A DNA stretch of 64,000 nucleotides, from positions 34,814 to 98,813 of the forward strand of contig DATNFO010000027.1 in the NCBI GenBank assembly GCA_035606355.1, in the 5' to 3' direction. The position numbers and the translations under genes are program-made. Shown here piece after piece: positions 17,229 to 25,279 of this stretch. The stretch is from Sulfopaludibacter sp035606355. Its GTDB lineage: Bacteria; Acidobacteriota; Terriglobia; Bryobacterales; Bryobacteraceae. Each line of letters starts with the position of its first letter. Within the stretch, counting starts at the first letter, position 1. Under the pieces are notes generated by a model. It was not told the origin of the DNA and did not search any database. It saw only the letters and a program-made list of their open reading frames with translations.

Positions 17229-18776
17229 ATGTCTAAGAATCGCTTCACCCGCAGGCACTTCTTTTATGGCTCCCTGCTTGCCGGCGCCGTTCCCGCAGCC
17301 GGTTTCGGAAGCACTCCCTCTCTCAAGGCCCTGGGCTACAAATCACCCAACGAAAAGCTGAACATCGCGTCGATCGGATCGGGCGGCAAGGCCGCCAGCG
17401 ACATTCACGGATGCGCCACTACGGAAAACATCGTAGCGTTGTGTGATGTCGATGACAAACAGGCCTCCAAAATTTTTAAGGAATTCGAAAAGCCGCCCAA
17501 GTACAAGGATTTCCGCAAGATGCTGGACAAGGAAAGCGCCAACATCGATGCCGTGATCGTCACCATTCCGGATTTCATGCACACCGTGGCGGCGCTCGCC
17601 TGCATGGAGCGGGGCAAGCACGTCTACGTGCAAAAGCCGTTGACGCGCACCATTTTCGAAGCGCGCCTGATGCGCGAGGCGGCCAATAAGTATAAAGTGG
17701 CCACGCAGATGGGCAACCAGGGGTATTCGAACGAAGGCACCCGGCAGGCAGCGGAAATGGTGTGGGCCGGTGAGATCGGCAACGTCACCGAAGTTCACGC
17801 CTGGACCAATCGCCCGATCTGGCCGCAAGGCATCAAGGAAATTCCGCCGCCCGACCCCGTGCCGGATACGCTCGATTGGGACCTCTGGCTGGGCATCGCG
17901 GCGCAGCGCCCCTACGTGCGCGGCGGCAAAGAGTACCCGAATAATTTCGATGGCTACTTCTATCAGCCGTTCAACTGGCGCGGCTTTTACGATTTCGGCT
18001 GCGGCGCGCTCGGCGATATGGCGTGCCACATTCTCGGGGCTCCCAATCTCGCACTGAAACTCGGCGCGCCAGTGAGCGTCGAATGCCTTCACCAGGAGGG
18101 CACCAGCGACATACAGTTCCCGGTCGCCAGCACCATCCGCTTCGATTTTCCGGCGCGCGGCGATATGCCGGCGGTCAAGCTGTTCTGGTACGACGGTTTG
18201 AAAGCGCAGCCCAAGATTCCCGGAGTGCCCGAAGACGAATATCTCGGCGACCTGCCGAGCCCCAGCACCCCGCGGCGGCAGGGACCGCGTCCGCAGAACG
18301 ATGCGCCGCGCCGCACGCCGCATGAAGGCAACGGACCGGTATTCAACTGGGCGAAGATCGAAGCGCTGAAAGAGCACCCGCCCACCAGACTGCGCGATCC
18401 CGACGGCAGCCTGTTCATCGGCGACAAGGGTATGCTCACTACCGGCACGTACGGCGACGATACGCGCCTGCTGCCTGTCGAGAAGATGCGCGATTACGAG
18501 TTCCCGCAACCGACGCTCACCCGGTCGCCGGGCCATTATCACGATTGGATCCGCGCTTGCAAAGGCGGCGACCCATCCTGCTCTAACTTCAATATCGCCG
18601 CGCCGTTCACCGAGTGGATTCTGCTCGGCACGATCGCGCTGCGCTGCCCCGGCAAACTGGAATGGGACGCCGGCAAGATGAAGTTCACGAACAACAATGA
18701 CGCCAACAAGTATCTCCGCCCGATGAGCATCCGCAAGGCCTGGGAGAAGATGCTGCCCTCAAAGCTGAACACGTAG
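17229..18776 (+). CDS. Tat-exported Gfo/Idh/MocA-family oxidoreductase
   Basis: NAD(P)-dependent sugar-type oxidoreductase of 515 residues. The N-terminus FTRRHFFYGSLLAGAVPAAG is a twin-arginine signal, so it folds with its cofactor and is exported. The Rossmann domain follows (NIASIGSGGKAASDIHG, with the nucleotide-binding Gly pattern), then the family's ERGKHVYVQKPLTRTIFEA, with the Lys-Pro of the EKP-like motif. The C-terminal half has the extra loops typical of the large Planctomycetes/Acidobacteria type, including a polar insert near PSTPRRQGPRPQND. It is followed 2 bases later by a DUF1080 protein; the pair is common in these phyla and fits the 3-keto-sugar route (oxidation, then cleavage of the keto-glycoside). 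Substrate unknown. Confidence 0.9.
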   Translation: MSKNRFTRRHFFYGSLLAGAVPAAGFGSTPSLKALGYKSPNEKLNIASIGSGGKAASDIHGCATTENIVALCDVDDKQASKIFKEFEKPPKYKDFRKMLDKESANIDAVIVTIPDFMHTVAALACMERGKHVYVQKPLTRTIFEARLMREAANKYKVATQMGNQGYSNEGTRQAAEMVWAGEIGNVTEVHAWTNRPIWPQGIKEIPPPDPVPDTLDWDLWLGIAAQRPYVRGGKEYPNNFDGYFYQPFNWRGFYDFGCGALGDMACHILGAPNLALKLGAPVSVECLHQEGTSDIQFPVASTIRFDFPARGDMPAVKLFWYDGLKAQPKIPGVPEDEYLGDLPSPSTPRRQGPRPQNDAPRRTPHEGNGPVFNWAKIEALKEHPPTRLRDPDGSLFIGDKGMLTTGTYGDDTRLLPVEKMRDYEFPQPTLTRSPGHYHDWIRACKGGDPSCSNFNIAAPFTEWILLGTIALRCPGKLEWDAGKMKFTNNNDANKYLRPMSIRKAWEKMLPSKLNT

Positions 18777-18778
18777 CC

Positions 18779-19690
18779 ATGCGATCCATTTTCGTTGTTC
18801 TCGCGGGCGCGGCGGTCTTTTCCGCCGCGCTCCTCTCGCAGCAATCCGCCAATCCGTTCCTCGGACGGTGGGACCTTACCGTGACCACGAACTCCGCGAC
18901 CTTTCCGGATTGGATCGAAGTGATCAACCAGAACGGCAAGCCCGCGGCGCACATTCAGCCGCGCTCCGGCGGCGCGAAGTGGGCCACGGATGTCGCTATC
19001 GAGGGCTCTAAGCTGACCCTGACGCTGGACCGGGATCAGTGGGAACTCACGGCTACCGGCAACAGCATCGGCGGCGGCATCTCGCGGAATGGCAATATGG
19101 CGGCGAAGATCACCGGCAACCGTGCCCCCGCGCTCGATCGTCCAGTGCCCTCCGCGTGGAGCGACGCCAAGCCAATCTTCAACGGTAAGGACCTCTCCGG
19201 CTGGGAAGGCTTCGGGCCCGGCGCTAACAACTGGGTCGCTGAAAACGGCGACCTGCTCAACAAGACCAAAGGCCAGAACATCCGCACCACCGCGAAGTAC
19301 AACGACTTTAAACTGCACATTGAATACAACTGCCCGGATGAAGGCAACAGCGGCATCTATCTTCGCGGCCGTTATGAAGTCCAGGTGGAGTACGAGAAGC
19401 CCGGCGTCAACGATGCCTTCCACTCCATGGGCGCCATTTACAGCTTCATCGCTCCGAACATCGAGCTGCCCAGGAAGCCGGGACAGTGGGAGACATTCGA
19501 TATTACGCTGGTGGGGCGCAAACTCTGGGTGATGCGCGACGGCGTGCAGACCATCGCGGGTGTAGACATTCCCGGACCCACGGGCGGCGCGATCGACAGC
19601 AACGAAGCCGAGCCCGGTCCGTTCTACATACAGGGCGACCACACCGGCGGCATGCGGTATCGCAACATTACGATTCAACTGCCGAAGTAG
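18779..19690 (+). CDS. Exported DUF1080 protein (3-keto-disaccharide hydrolase family)
   Basis: 303 residues with signal peptide MRSIFVVLAGAAVFSAALLS. Residues about 27-120 form a lipocalin-like or beta-rich leader (FLGRWDLTVTTNSATFPDW). The DUF1080 domain starts at about 125 with the hallmark AKPIFNGKDLSGWEGF and continues with DFKLHIEYNCPDEGNSGIYL, RYEVQVEYE and the closing GPFYIQGDHTGGMRYRNITI. The fold is a concanavalin-like jelly roll, and members have been described as acting on 3-keto-glycosides. It is co-transcribed with the oxidoreductase, which could generate such keto sugars. Its stop codon abuts the stop of the convergent glycosyltransferase, leaving no room for a terminator. Confidence 0.88.
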   Translation: MRSIFVVLAGAAVFSAALLSQQSANPFLGRWDLTVTTNSATFPDWIEVINQNGKPAAHIQPRSGGAKWATDVAIEGSKLTLTLDRDQWELTATGNSIGGGISRNGNMAAKITGNRAPALDRPVPSAWSDAKPIFNGKDLSGWEGFGPGANNWVAENGDLLNKTKGQNIRTTAKYNDFKLHIEYNCPDEGNSGIYLRGRYEVQVEYEKPGVNDAFHSMGAIYSFIAPNIELPRKPGQWETFDITLVGRKLWVMRDGVQTIAGVDIPGPTGGAIDSNEAEPGPFYIQGDHTGGMRYRNITIQLPK

Positions 19691-20827
19691 TTACTTGCCG
19701 CGCGCGGCTTCCTGGTAAATCTCCAGCACTTGCTGCGCCGTGTGTTCCCAACTGAAGCGGCGCGATTGGGCCAGGCCGCGGCGCACCAATTCGGCGCGCA
19801 GTTCGTCGTCGAGCAGCACTTCCTTAATTCCGCGAGCGATATCGAAGACGTTCTCCGGATTTACCAGCATCGCCGCATCGCCCACCACTTCAGGAAGCGA
19901 GCTGACATTGCTGGTGACCACCGGAGTGCCGCACGTCATGGCTTCCAGCGGCGGAAGGCCGAAGCCTTCGTAGCGCGAGGGGAACACGAACGCGGAAGCC
20001 ATCACATAGAAACAGTGCAGCGTATCGAAGGGAACGAAGCCGAGGAAGCGCACCACGTGCTCCATCTTGCTTTTGATGACGGCTTGCCGCACCGCCGGAT
20101 ACTGCGAGATGGTGTCGCCGATGATGACCAGCCGCAGGTCCTTATATTTCGGATGCGTGGCGAGTTGCTCGCGAAGCACGGCGAACGCTTCCACGAGCCG
20201 CGGCACGTTCTTGTGGCGGCGAATGTTGCCCGCGTAGAGCAGGAAGGGGTGATTGATCTGATAGCGCTCCATGATGCGCTGGCGTTCTTCGTCAGGCGTG
20301 TTGTGGGAGAGGAATCCCGGGTCGGGGGCATTGTACACGCGGCGGATGCGCTGGGGCGGAATGCCCATGTGCGATTCCACATCGCGCCGCGTGGCATCGG
20401 AAACCGCGATGACGCGCCGCGCCCGCTGCAGACCGCGCTTAAAACGAAAGTGGCGTGCATGGATGCGAAAGCTGGTGAGTTCTTCCTCGCCAAAAAACAG
20501 ATTGGCCATATCGTGGATGGTCACCACGTAGGGGCTCATCATGAGCAGCGGCACGCGGTTGAGCGGAATGTGTACCAGGTCGGGCGAAAGCTGCCGCAGG
20601 AAAATGGGAAACAGAACGTGATCCAGAACGTCGCTATCGCTGCGGCCGTAAACCGCGGTGCCGAAATTCGCGGGAAGCCCGGAGAGGGTGCGCACTTCTC
20701 CGGGTCCGCTGACCAGCGTATAGCGGTTTTCTTTATCGACCGTGCTCAGCGCATGGACGAGGCTGCGGATGTAAGTGCCTATGCCGAAATCCCGGATTCT
20801 CCGGGCATCCATGACGATGTGCAGCAT
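19691..20827 (-). CDS. Glycosyltransferase family 4 (GT-B fold)
   Basis: Transfers a sugar from a nucleotide-sugar donor, probably in envelope or exopolysaccharide synthesis. N-terminal half: MLHIVMDARRIRDFGIGTYI with the Gly-rich acceptor loop, then PYVVTIHDMANLFF. C-terminal donor half: FLLYAGNIRRHKNVPRLVEA, VRFLGFVPFDTLHCFYVMAS and the E-x7-E pattern in PSRYEGFGLPPLEAMTCGTP, which binds the nucleotide-sugar phosphates. 378 residues, normal for GT4. The gene stands alone, convergent with the DUF1080 gene and separated by 152 bp from glyA. No polysaccharide cluster surrounds it, so donor and acceptor remain unknown. Confidence 0.9.
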   Translation of the reverse strand: MLHIVMDARRIRDFGIGTYIRSLVHALSTVDKENRYTLVSGPGEVRTLSGLPANFGTAVYGRSDSDVLDHVLFPIFLRQLSPDLVHIPLNRVPLLMMSPYVVTIHDMANLFFGEEELTSFRIHARHFRFKRGLQRARRVIAVSDATRRDVESHMGIPPQRIRRVYNAPDPGFLSHNTPDEERQRIMERYQINHPFLLYAGNIRRHKNVPRLVEAFAVLREQLATHPKYKDLRLVIIGDTISQYPAVRQAVIKSKMEHVVRFLGFVPFDTLHCFYVMASAFVFPSRYEGFGLPPLEAMTCGTPVVTSNVSSLPEVVGDAAMLVNPENVFDIARGIKEVLLDDELRAELVRRGLAQSRRFSWEHTAQQVLEIYQEAARGK

Positions 20828-20931
20828 TTACTGGTGCGCTCGTACGGACCGGGCCGTGGCGCGAATCCCCCTTGACTGCTGTCCGTCGTCGGTCTCGTAA
20901 AGCACATGCATGCTGGAGGTTTCGTGCTGCT

Positions 20932-20959
20932 CGCCGGTCTGCGGTTCCGCTGACCGGCG
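20932..20959 (-). terminator. Stem-loop downstream of glyA
   Basis: CGCCGGTC (20932-20939) pairs with GACCGGCG (20952-20959), and inside it GCGG-TT-CCGC adds four more pairs after a single T-T mismatch. It lies about 20 bp beyond the glyA stop in the 152-bp gap before the glycosyltransferase. No T-run follows in the glyA direction, so termination is plausible but not canonical. The rest of the gap shows nothing else. Confidence 0.45.
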
Positions 20960-20979
20960 GGCGACGCGAGAGGCTGCGC

Positions 20980-22260
20980 TTACGCGCGAACCGGCTCCAT
21001 CTTCCAGCGATAGAGCGGGAACCGCGCGGTGAGCGCGCCCACCTTATCGCGAACGCGGCCTAGCGCCTCTTCGTTTTCGATGTTGTTGAGCACTTCCGCG
21101 ATCAGCGCGCCGACCTCACGCATTTCCGCTTCTTTGAACCCGCGCGTGGTCACTGCCGGTGAGCCCAGGCGGATGCCGCTCGGGTTCATCGGCGGATTTT
21201 GATCGAACGGGATGGCGTTCTTATTGACCGTGATGCGCGCGCGGTCCAGCGCCTTCTCGGCTTCCTTGCCGCGCAGGCCTTTAGAGAATACATCCAGCAG
21301 CATCAGGTGCGTATCGGTGCCGCCGGAGACCAGGCGGAAGCCTTCGTCCATGAGGCTCTGCGCGAGAGCGCGGGCGTTCGCGACCACTTGCTTCTGGTAC
21401 GCGACAAACTCCGGCTGCATGGCTTCGAGGAAGCAAACCGCCTTTGCCGCGACAACGTGCACCAGGGGGCCGCCCTGCACTCCGGGGAAGACTACCTTAT
21501 CGATGGCAGCTCCGAACTTCTCCTTCGCGAGAATCAGGCCGGCGCGCGGTCCGCGCAGCGTTTTGTGAGTCGTGGATGTGACGATATCGGCATGCTCGCA
21601 CGGGTTCGGATGCACGCCCGCGGCAACCAGTCCGGAGATGTGAGCCATGTCCACCAAGAAGATGGCGCCCACGGCATCGGCGATCCTGCGGAAGCGCGCG
21701 AAATCCAGAATGCGCGGGTACGCGCTCGCGCCGGTGATGATCATCTTCGGCTTGTGCTCGTGCGCGAGGCGCTCCACTTCGTCGTAGTCGATCTGCTCGT
21801 CTTCCTTGCGGACGTTATACGGCACCACTTTGTACGTCTTGCCGGAGAAGTTGAGCTGGTGCCCGTGCGTGAGGTGGCCGCCGTGCGCCAGGTTCAGGCC
21901 CATGATGGTGTCGCCGGGCGATACCACGGCGGCATACGCGGCTTGATTGGCTTGCGAACCGGAGTGCGGCTGCACGTTGGCGTACTCGGCGCCGAAGAGC
22001 TTTTTCGCGCGGTCGCGCGCGAGATTTTCCACGACGTCCGCGAATTCGCAGCCGCCGTAGTAGCGCTTGCCGGGGTAGCCTTCCGCGTATTTGTTGGTGA
22101 ACACGGAGCCGGTGGCTTCGAGCACCGCTTCGCTGGTGAAGTTCTCGCTGGCGATCAGTTCCAGTTGCCCGTCCTGCCGTTCGGTTTCGTGCTCGATGGC
22201 TGCGAATATTTCCGGGTCCACTTCCGCCAGCGGCCGCCGCATGCGTTCTTCCGTTGTCAC
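20980..22260 (-). CDS. glyA: Serine hydroxymethyltransferase
   Basis: PLP enzyme interconverting serine and glycine and feeding one-carbon units into tetrahydrofolate; cytoplasmic tetramer or dimer. 426 residues. Motifs: LELIASENFTSEAVLEATGS near the start, NKYAEGYPGKRYYGGCE (folate/PLP site), VQPHSGSQANQAAY, and the PLP Lys in TSTTHKTLRGPRAG. The likely start is the GTG at 22260, which overlaps the rpiB stop as GTGA. An in-frame ATG at 22242 (MRRPLAEVDPEIF) is the alternative. The rpiB-glyA pair is therefore translationally coupled, a gene order seen in many bacteria. Confidence 0.97.
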   Translation of the reverse strand: MTTEERMRRPLAEVDPEIFAAIEHETERQDGQLELIASENFTSEAVLEATGSVFTNKYAEGYPGKRYYGGCEFADVVENLARDRAKKLFGAEYANVQPHSGSQANQAAYAAVVSPGDTIMGLNLAHGGHLTHGHQLNFSGKTYKVVPYNVRKEDEQIDYDEVERLAHEHKPKMIITGASAYPRILDFARFRRIADAVGAIFLVDMAHISGLVAAGVHPNPCEHADIVTSTTHKTLRGPRAGLILAKEKFGAAIDKVVFPGVQGGPLVHVVAAKAVCFLEAMQPEFVAYQKQVVANARALAQSLMDEGFRLVSGGTDTHLMLLDVFSKGLRGKEAEKALDRARITVNKNAIPFDQNPPMNPSGIRLGSPAVTTRGFKEAEMREVGALIAEVLNNIENEEALGRVRDKVGALTARFPLYRWKMEPVRA

Positions 22261-22700
22261 TTGGTTCCCTCCAGTTGCGCGATTTTGGCTACGCGCCGGG
22301 CGTGCCGTCCGCCCGTGAATTCAGTGCCCAGGAAAATATGAATGAGGTCCAGGGCGTGTTGTTCGTCGAGATACTTGGCGCCGAGCGTGAGGACGTTGGC
22401 GTCATTGTGTTCGCGTGTCATGCGGACTTCGTCTTCGCTCTGCGCGGGCGCGGCGCGCACGCCGGCAACTTTGTTGGCGGCGATAGCCATGCCGATGCCG
22501 GTGGAGCAGACCAGAATGCCGCGATCCGAGCGACCCTGGCCGACGTCGCGCGCGACGGGTTGTGCGTAATCGGGGTAATCGACGGACTCCGCGGTGCCGG
22601 GTCCGAAATCGACCAGTTCATGGCCTTCGGAAGCCAGTTTTTGCCGCAGTTGTTCCTTGAGGGCAAAACCAGCGTGGTCCGCGGCGATGGCGATTTTCAT
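22257..22700 (-). CDS. rpiB: Ribose-5-phosphate isomerase B
   Basis: Interconverts ribose 5-phosphate and ribulose 5-phosphate in the pentose phosphate pathway. The start at 22700 is chosen because the family begins MKIAIAADHAGFALKEQL; an in-frame TTG-type extension to 22754 would run into the palindrome upstream. Catalytic Cys in ILVCSTGIGMAIAANKVAGV, then RMTREHNDANVLTLGA with the conserved His and Asn, and the Arg pair in TGGRHARRVAKI. 147 residues, normal length. Its TGA overlaps the glyA GTG. It is divergent from proS across a 60-bp gap filled mostly by a long palindrome. Confidence 0.95.
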   Translation of the reverse strand: MKIAIAADHAGFALKEQLRQKLASEGHELVDFGPGTAESVDYPDYAQPVARDVGQGRSDRGILVCSTGIGMAIAANKVAGVRAAPAQSEDEVRMTREHNDANVLTLGAKYLDEQHALDLIHIFLGTEFTGGRHARRVAKIAQLEGTK

Positions 22701-22711
22701 AGAGGCTGGGA

Positions 22712-22747
22712 GAAAGCCCAATTTTAGCATGCTAGAATTGGGTTTTC
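22712..22747. promoter_or_regulatory. 36-bp palindrome between divergent rpiB and proS
   Basis: Centred between 22729 and 22730, 18 bases on each side pair with no true mismatch if two G-T/U pairs are allowed; the core TAGCATGCTA is perfect. It fills over half of the 60-bp divergent gap, 12 bp from each start codon. It could be an operator shared by both genes, or a hairpin at the 5' end of both mRNAs. I cannot tell which from sequence alone. Confidence 0.6.
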
Positions 22748-22760
22748 CCTTCACAAGTCT

Positions 22761-24470
22761 ATGCTCTGGAGCAAGTTGTTCATTCCCACCCTACGCGAAA
22801 ACCCCGCGGAAGCGGAGGTTCCCAGCCACCAGTTGCTGCTGCGCGCAGGGTATATCCGCCAGCTCGCCGCGGGTATCTATAACTATCTGTTCCTGGCGCA
22901 GCGGTCACTGCTGAAGATTCAGCAGATTGTGCGCGAGGAGATGGACGCCATCGGCGGCCAGGAGTTTCTGTTGCCGGCGCTGAACCCGGCGGAAGTGTGG
23001 CAGGAATCCGGGCGCTACGACGTAATGGGCGACAACATGTTCCGCCTGAAAGACCGCTTCGGCCGGCCGCTGTGTCTCGGCATGACGCATGAAGAGGTGA
23101 TGACGACCATTGCGCGGGGCGAGTTACGCAGCTACAAGCAGCTTCCCCAAATCTGGTATCAGATTCAGACGAAATTCCGCGATGAGCCGCGTCCTAAGAG
23201 CGGCCTCTTGCGCGTGCGCCAGTTCATCATGAAGGACTCGTACACCTTCGATATGGACGCGGCCGGTCTGGACGCCGCCTATAACAAACACTACTCGGCG
23301 TACTGCAAAATTTTCGATCGCTGCGGCCTCAAGTACAGCGTTGTGGAAGCGCATTCGGGCGCGATGGGCGGCAGCCAGTCGCATGAATTTATGGTGGCGA
23401 GCGACGCGGGCGAGGACCTGGTCGCCATTTGCAACAACTGCGGGTATGCCGCCAACGTGGAGAAGGCGCAGGCGCAGCCCGTCGCTCCGTCCGTTGCGGA
23501 TCCCGAAGGCGACCTCACACCGGAAGAGTTCCACACTCCCGGGCAGAAGACGATTGCGGAGATCGCGGCGTTTACAGGGCTGCCGGAAACTTCGCAGATG
23601 AAGAGCCTGGTGCTGGTGGCGAACGGCAAGCCGTTCCTGGTGTTGCTGCGCGGAGATCATCAGCTCAGCGAGACGAAGTTCGGCGCGTTTTCAGGCGATG
23701 CGGAATTTCGGCCCGCGCATCCCGAAGAGATCCGGCAGTGGTTTGGCGCGGAGGCCGGTTCGCTCGGGCCGGTCGGCGTGAAGGGCATGACGGTGGTTGC
23801 GGATCAGGCGCTGGTGGGCCGCAAGAACATGATCGCCGGCGCGAACAAGACGGATCATCACCTGCGCCACGTAACGCTTGGCGAAGATTTCGAAGCCGCG
23901 GTGCACGATCTGCGGCAAGTGGTGGCGGGGGATGCGTGCGGCAAGTGCGGATCGCCCCTGGAAGTCAGGAAGACGGTGGAGATCGGGCACATCTTCAAGC
24001 TCGGATACAAGTACTCCGAGAGCATGGGGCTGCGTGTGCTCAACGCGGACGGTAAGGAAGTCACGCCGATCATGGGATCGTACGGGATCGGCATCGAGCG
24101 CATTCTGAGCGCCGCAATCGAGCTGTATCACGATAAGGACGGCATGATTCTGCCTGCATCCATCGCTCCGTTCCAGGTGGTGGTGACGCCTGCGAACATG
24201 AACGATGCGGCGCAGGGCGAGGCCGCTCGCAGCATTTACGACGCTTGCCTCGCGGCGGGTCTCGATACTCTGCTGGACGACCGCGACGAGCGGCCCGGCG
24301 TCAAATTCAAGGATGCGGACCTGATCGGAATTCCGTACCGCATCACCATCGGCAAGAAGCTGGCGAGCGGCCAGGTGGAACTGGTGGATCGCAAAACGCG
24401 GCAGAGCACCGATGTTCCCGTTGCGGAAGCGGCTGCGCGCGTGGCGGCGCTACTCACGAAGACTCAATAA
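22761..24470 (+). CDS. proS: Prolyl-tRNA synthetase
   Basis: Class II aminoacyl-tRNA synthetase of the bacterial type, 569 residues. Motif 1 region GYIRQLAAGIYNYLFLAQRS; motif 2 YQIQTKFRDEPRPKSGLLRV with the catalytic Arg; an inserted YbaK-like editing domain at about residues 235-390 (KSLVLVANGKPFLVLLRGDH), which removes Ala-tRNA(Pro); then motif 3 region GSYGIGIERILSAAIE and the anticodon-binding domain (FQVVVTPANMND). The start MLWSKLFIPTLRENP is standard. No T-box or attenuator is evident; the palindrome 14 bp upstream is the only leader structure seen. Confidence 0.97.
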   Translation: MLWSKLFIPTLRENPAEAEVPSHQLLLRAGYIRQLAAGIYNYLFLAQRSLLKIQQIVREEMDAIGGQEFLLPALNPAEVWQESGRYDVMGDNMFRLKDRFGRPLCLGMTHEEVMTTIARGELRSYKQLPQIWYQIQTKFRDEPRPKSGLLRVRQFIMKDSYTFDMDAAGLDAAYNKHYSAYCKIFDRCGLKYSVVEAHSGAMGGSQSHEFMVASDAGEDLVAICNNCGYAANVEKAQAQPVAPSVADPEGDLTPEEFHTPGQKTIAEIAAFTGLPETSQMKSLVLVANGKPFLVLLRGDHQLSETKFGAFSGDAEFRPAHPEEIRQWFGAEAGSLGPVGVKGMTVVADQALVGRKNMIAGANKTDHHLRHVTLGEDFEAAVHDLRQVVAGDACGKCGSPLEVRKTVEIGHIFKLGYKYSESMGLRVLNADGKEVTPIMGSYGIGIERILSAAIELYHDKDGMILPASIAPFQVVVTPANMNDAAQGEAARSIYDACLAAGLDTLLDDRDERPGVKFKDADLIGIPYRITIGKKLASGQVELVDRKTRQSTDVPVAEAAARVAALLTKTQ

Positions 24471-24503
24471 AAAGCTGGCAGGTAAGCTTGTCCGATAGCC
24501 GGG

Positions 24504-24636
24504 CGATAATCGCGTTTCGCGGGCGCCACGCAATCGGCAACGGCAGGGGGATCGATGCGCGGGTCGGGGAGCGTGCCGGAGGCCGTGGCCGCTCACCCGG
24601 CAACTCAGGAGCATCCGATTCTCAACGCGATTATTG
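24504..24636. repeat. Imperfect 13-bp inverted repeats around a 107-bp non-coding segment
   Basis: In the 269-bp gap after proS, ATAATCGCGTT (24506-24516) and its exact reverse complement (24624-24634) flank a GC-rich, non-coding segment; a flanking G-T and a C-G pair extend each arm to 13. No target-site duplication is obvious. Just beyond it, ACGCAGATG is repeated directly (24638-24646 and 24648-24656). It may be a miniature element or a fold within a repeat island; there is no coding signal here. Confidence 0.35.
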
Positions 24637-24720
24637 GACGCAGATGAACGCAGATGCCTCAGTTGACGCGCGGCCGCCCGGCGGCTTTAGGGTCGATGAT
24701 TCCGGGCCTCGGTTATCGGC

Positions 24721-24736
24721 CCGGCCATGAGGCCGG
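24721..24736 (-). terminator. Stem-loop beside the def stop codon
   Basis: CCGGCC-ATGA-GGCCGG, a perfect 6-bp stem 4 bases past the def stop (24740). No T-run follows. It may serve as the end of the caspase-def operon transcript, and it belongs to the same style of mini-palindrome found in other gaps. Confidence 0.4.
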
Positions 24737-24739
24737 CGG

Positions 24740-25279
24740 TTACCACTTGTTGGCGTTATCGACGGTGGAGAGCGTGCGCGTGTTCATTCGGTCCACGTAG
24801 ACGGTCCCGTTGAGGTGGTCCGTTTCGTGTTGGACGATGCGGGCGTGCCAGCCTTCGGCCGTGAAGCTGGTCTCATCGCCATTGTGATTGAGGCAGGTGA
24901 CCTTGGCAATGAGAGCGCGCTTCACCAGCGCTACGTAACCGGGAAAGCTCAGGCAACCTTCGTGAAATTCAGCCTGACCGCCGCTGAGCTCGATTTTTGG
25001 ATTGATGAGCACCTGGAAGGGAACGGGGCGGCGGTCCCGCTCCGCGAGTTTTTCAGGCGGAACGGCTTTGAGGTAATCGGCTCGATCCTCAATGACGGCG
25101 AGTTTTAGCGGCACTCCGATTTGCGGCGCCGCGAGGCCGACGCCGGGCGCATCGTGCATGGTCTCGCGCATCCATTCGATGAGTTGCTGAATGCTGGGCG
25201 AGCGAATCTCCTCGACGCTCAGAGAACGAGCCTGTTGCCGCAGGACCGGGTTGCCGAGTTGTACGATTTTGATAATCAC
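24740..25279 (-). CDS. def: Peptide deformylase
   Basis: Removes the formyl group from nascent proteins; metal-dependent cytoplasmic enzyme, 179 residues. The three signature motifs are intact: GVGLAAPQIGV (GxGxAAxQ), EGCLSFPG (metal Cys) and QHETDHLNG (HExxH). A slightly long loop near AVPPEKLAERDRRPVP sits between motifs 1 and 2, as in many type-2 enzymes. Start codon is GTG at 25279, overlapping the stop of the caspase gene as GTGA. The housekeeping gene thus appears to be translated downstream of a secreted caspase operon, an unexpected linkage. Confidence 0.96.
   Translation of the reverse strand: MIIKIVQLGNPVLRQQARSLSVEEIRSPSIQQLIEWMRETMHDAPGVGLAAPQIGVPLKLAVIEDRADYLKAVPPEKLAERDRRPVPFQVLINPKIELSGGQAEFHEGCLSFPGYVALVKRALIAKVTCLNHNGDETSFTAEGWHARIVQHETDHLNGTVYVDRMNTRTLSTVDNANKW

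Noticed and set aside
22701..22760. T-box or amino-acid riboswitch upstream of proS
   Set aside because: Only 60 bp are available, with no T-box sequence; the palindrome alone does not make a riboswitch.
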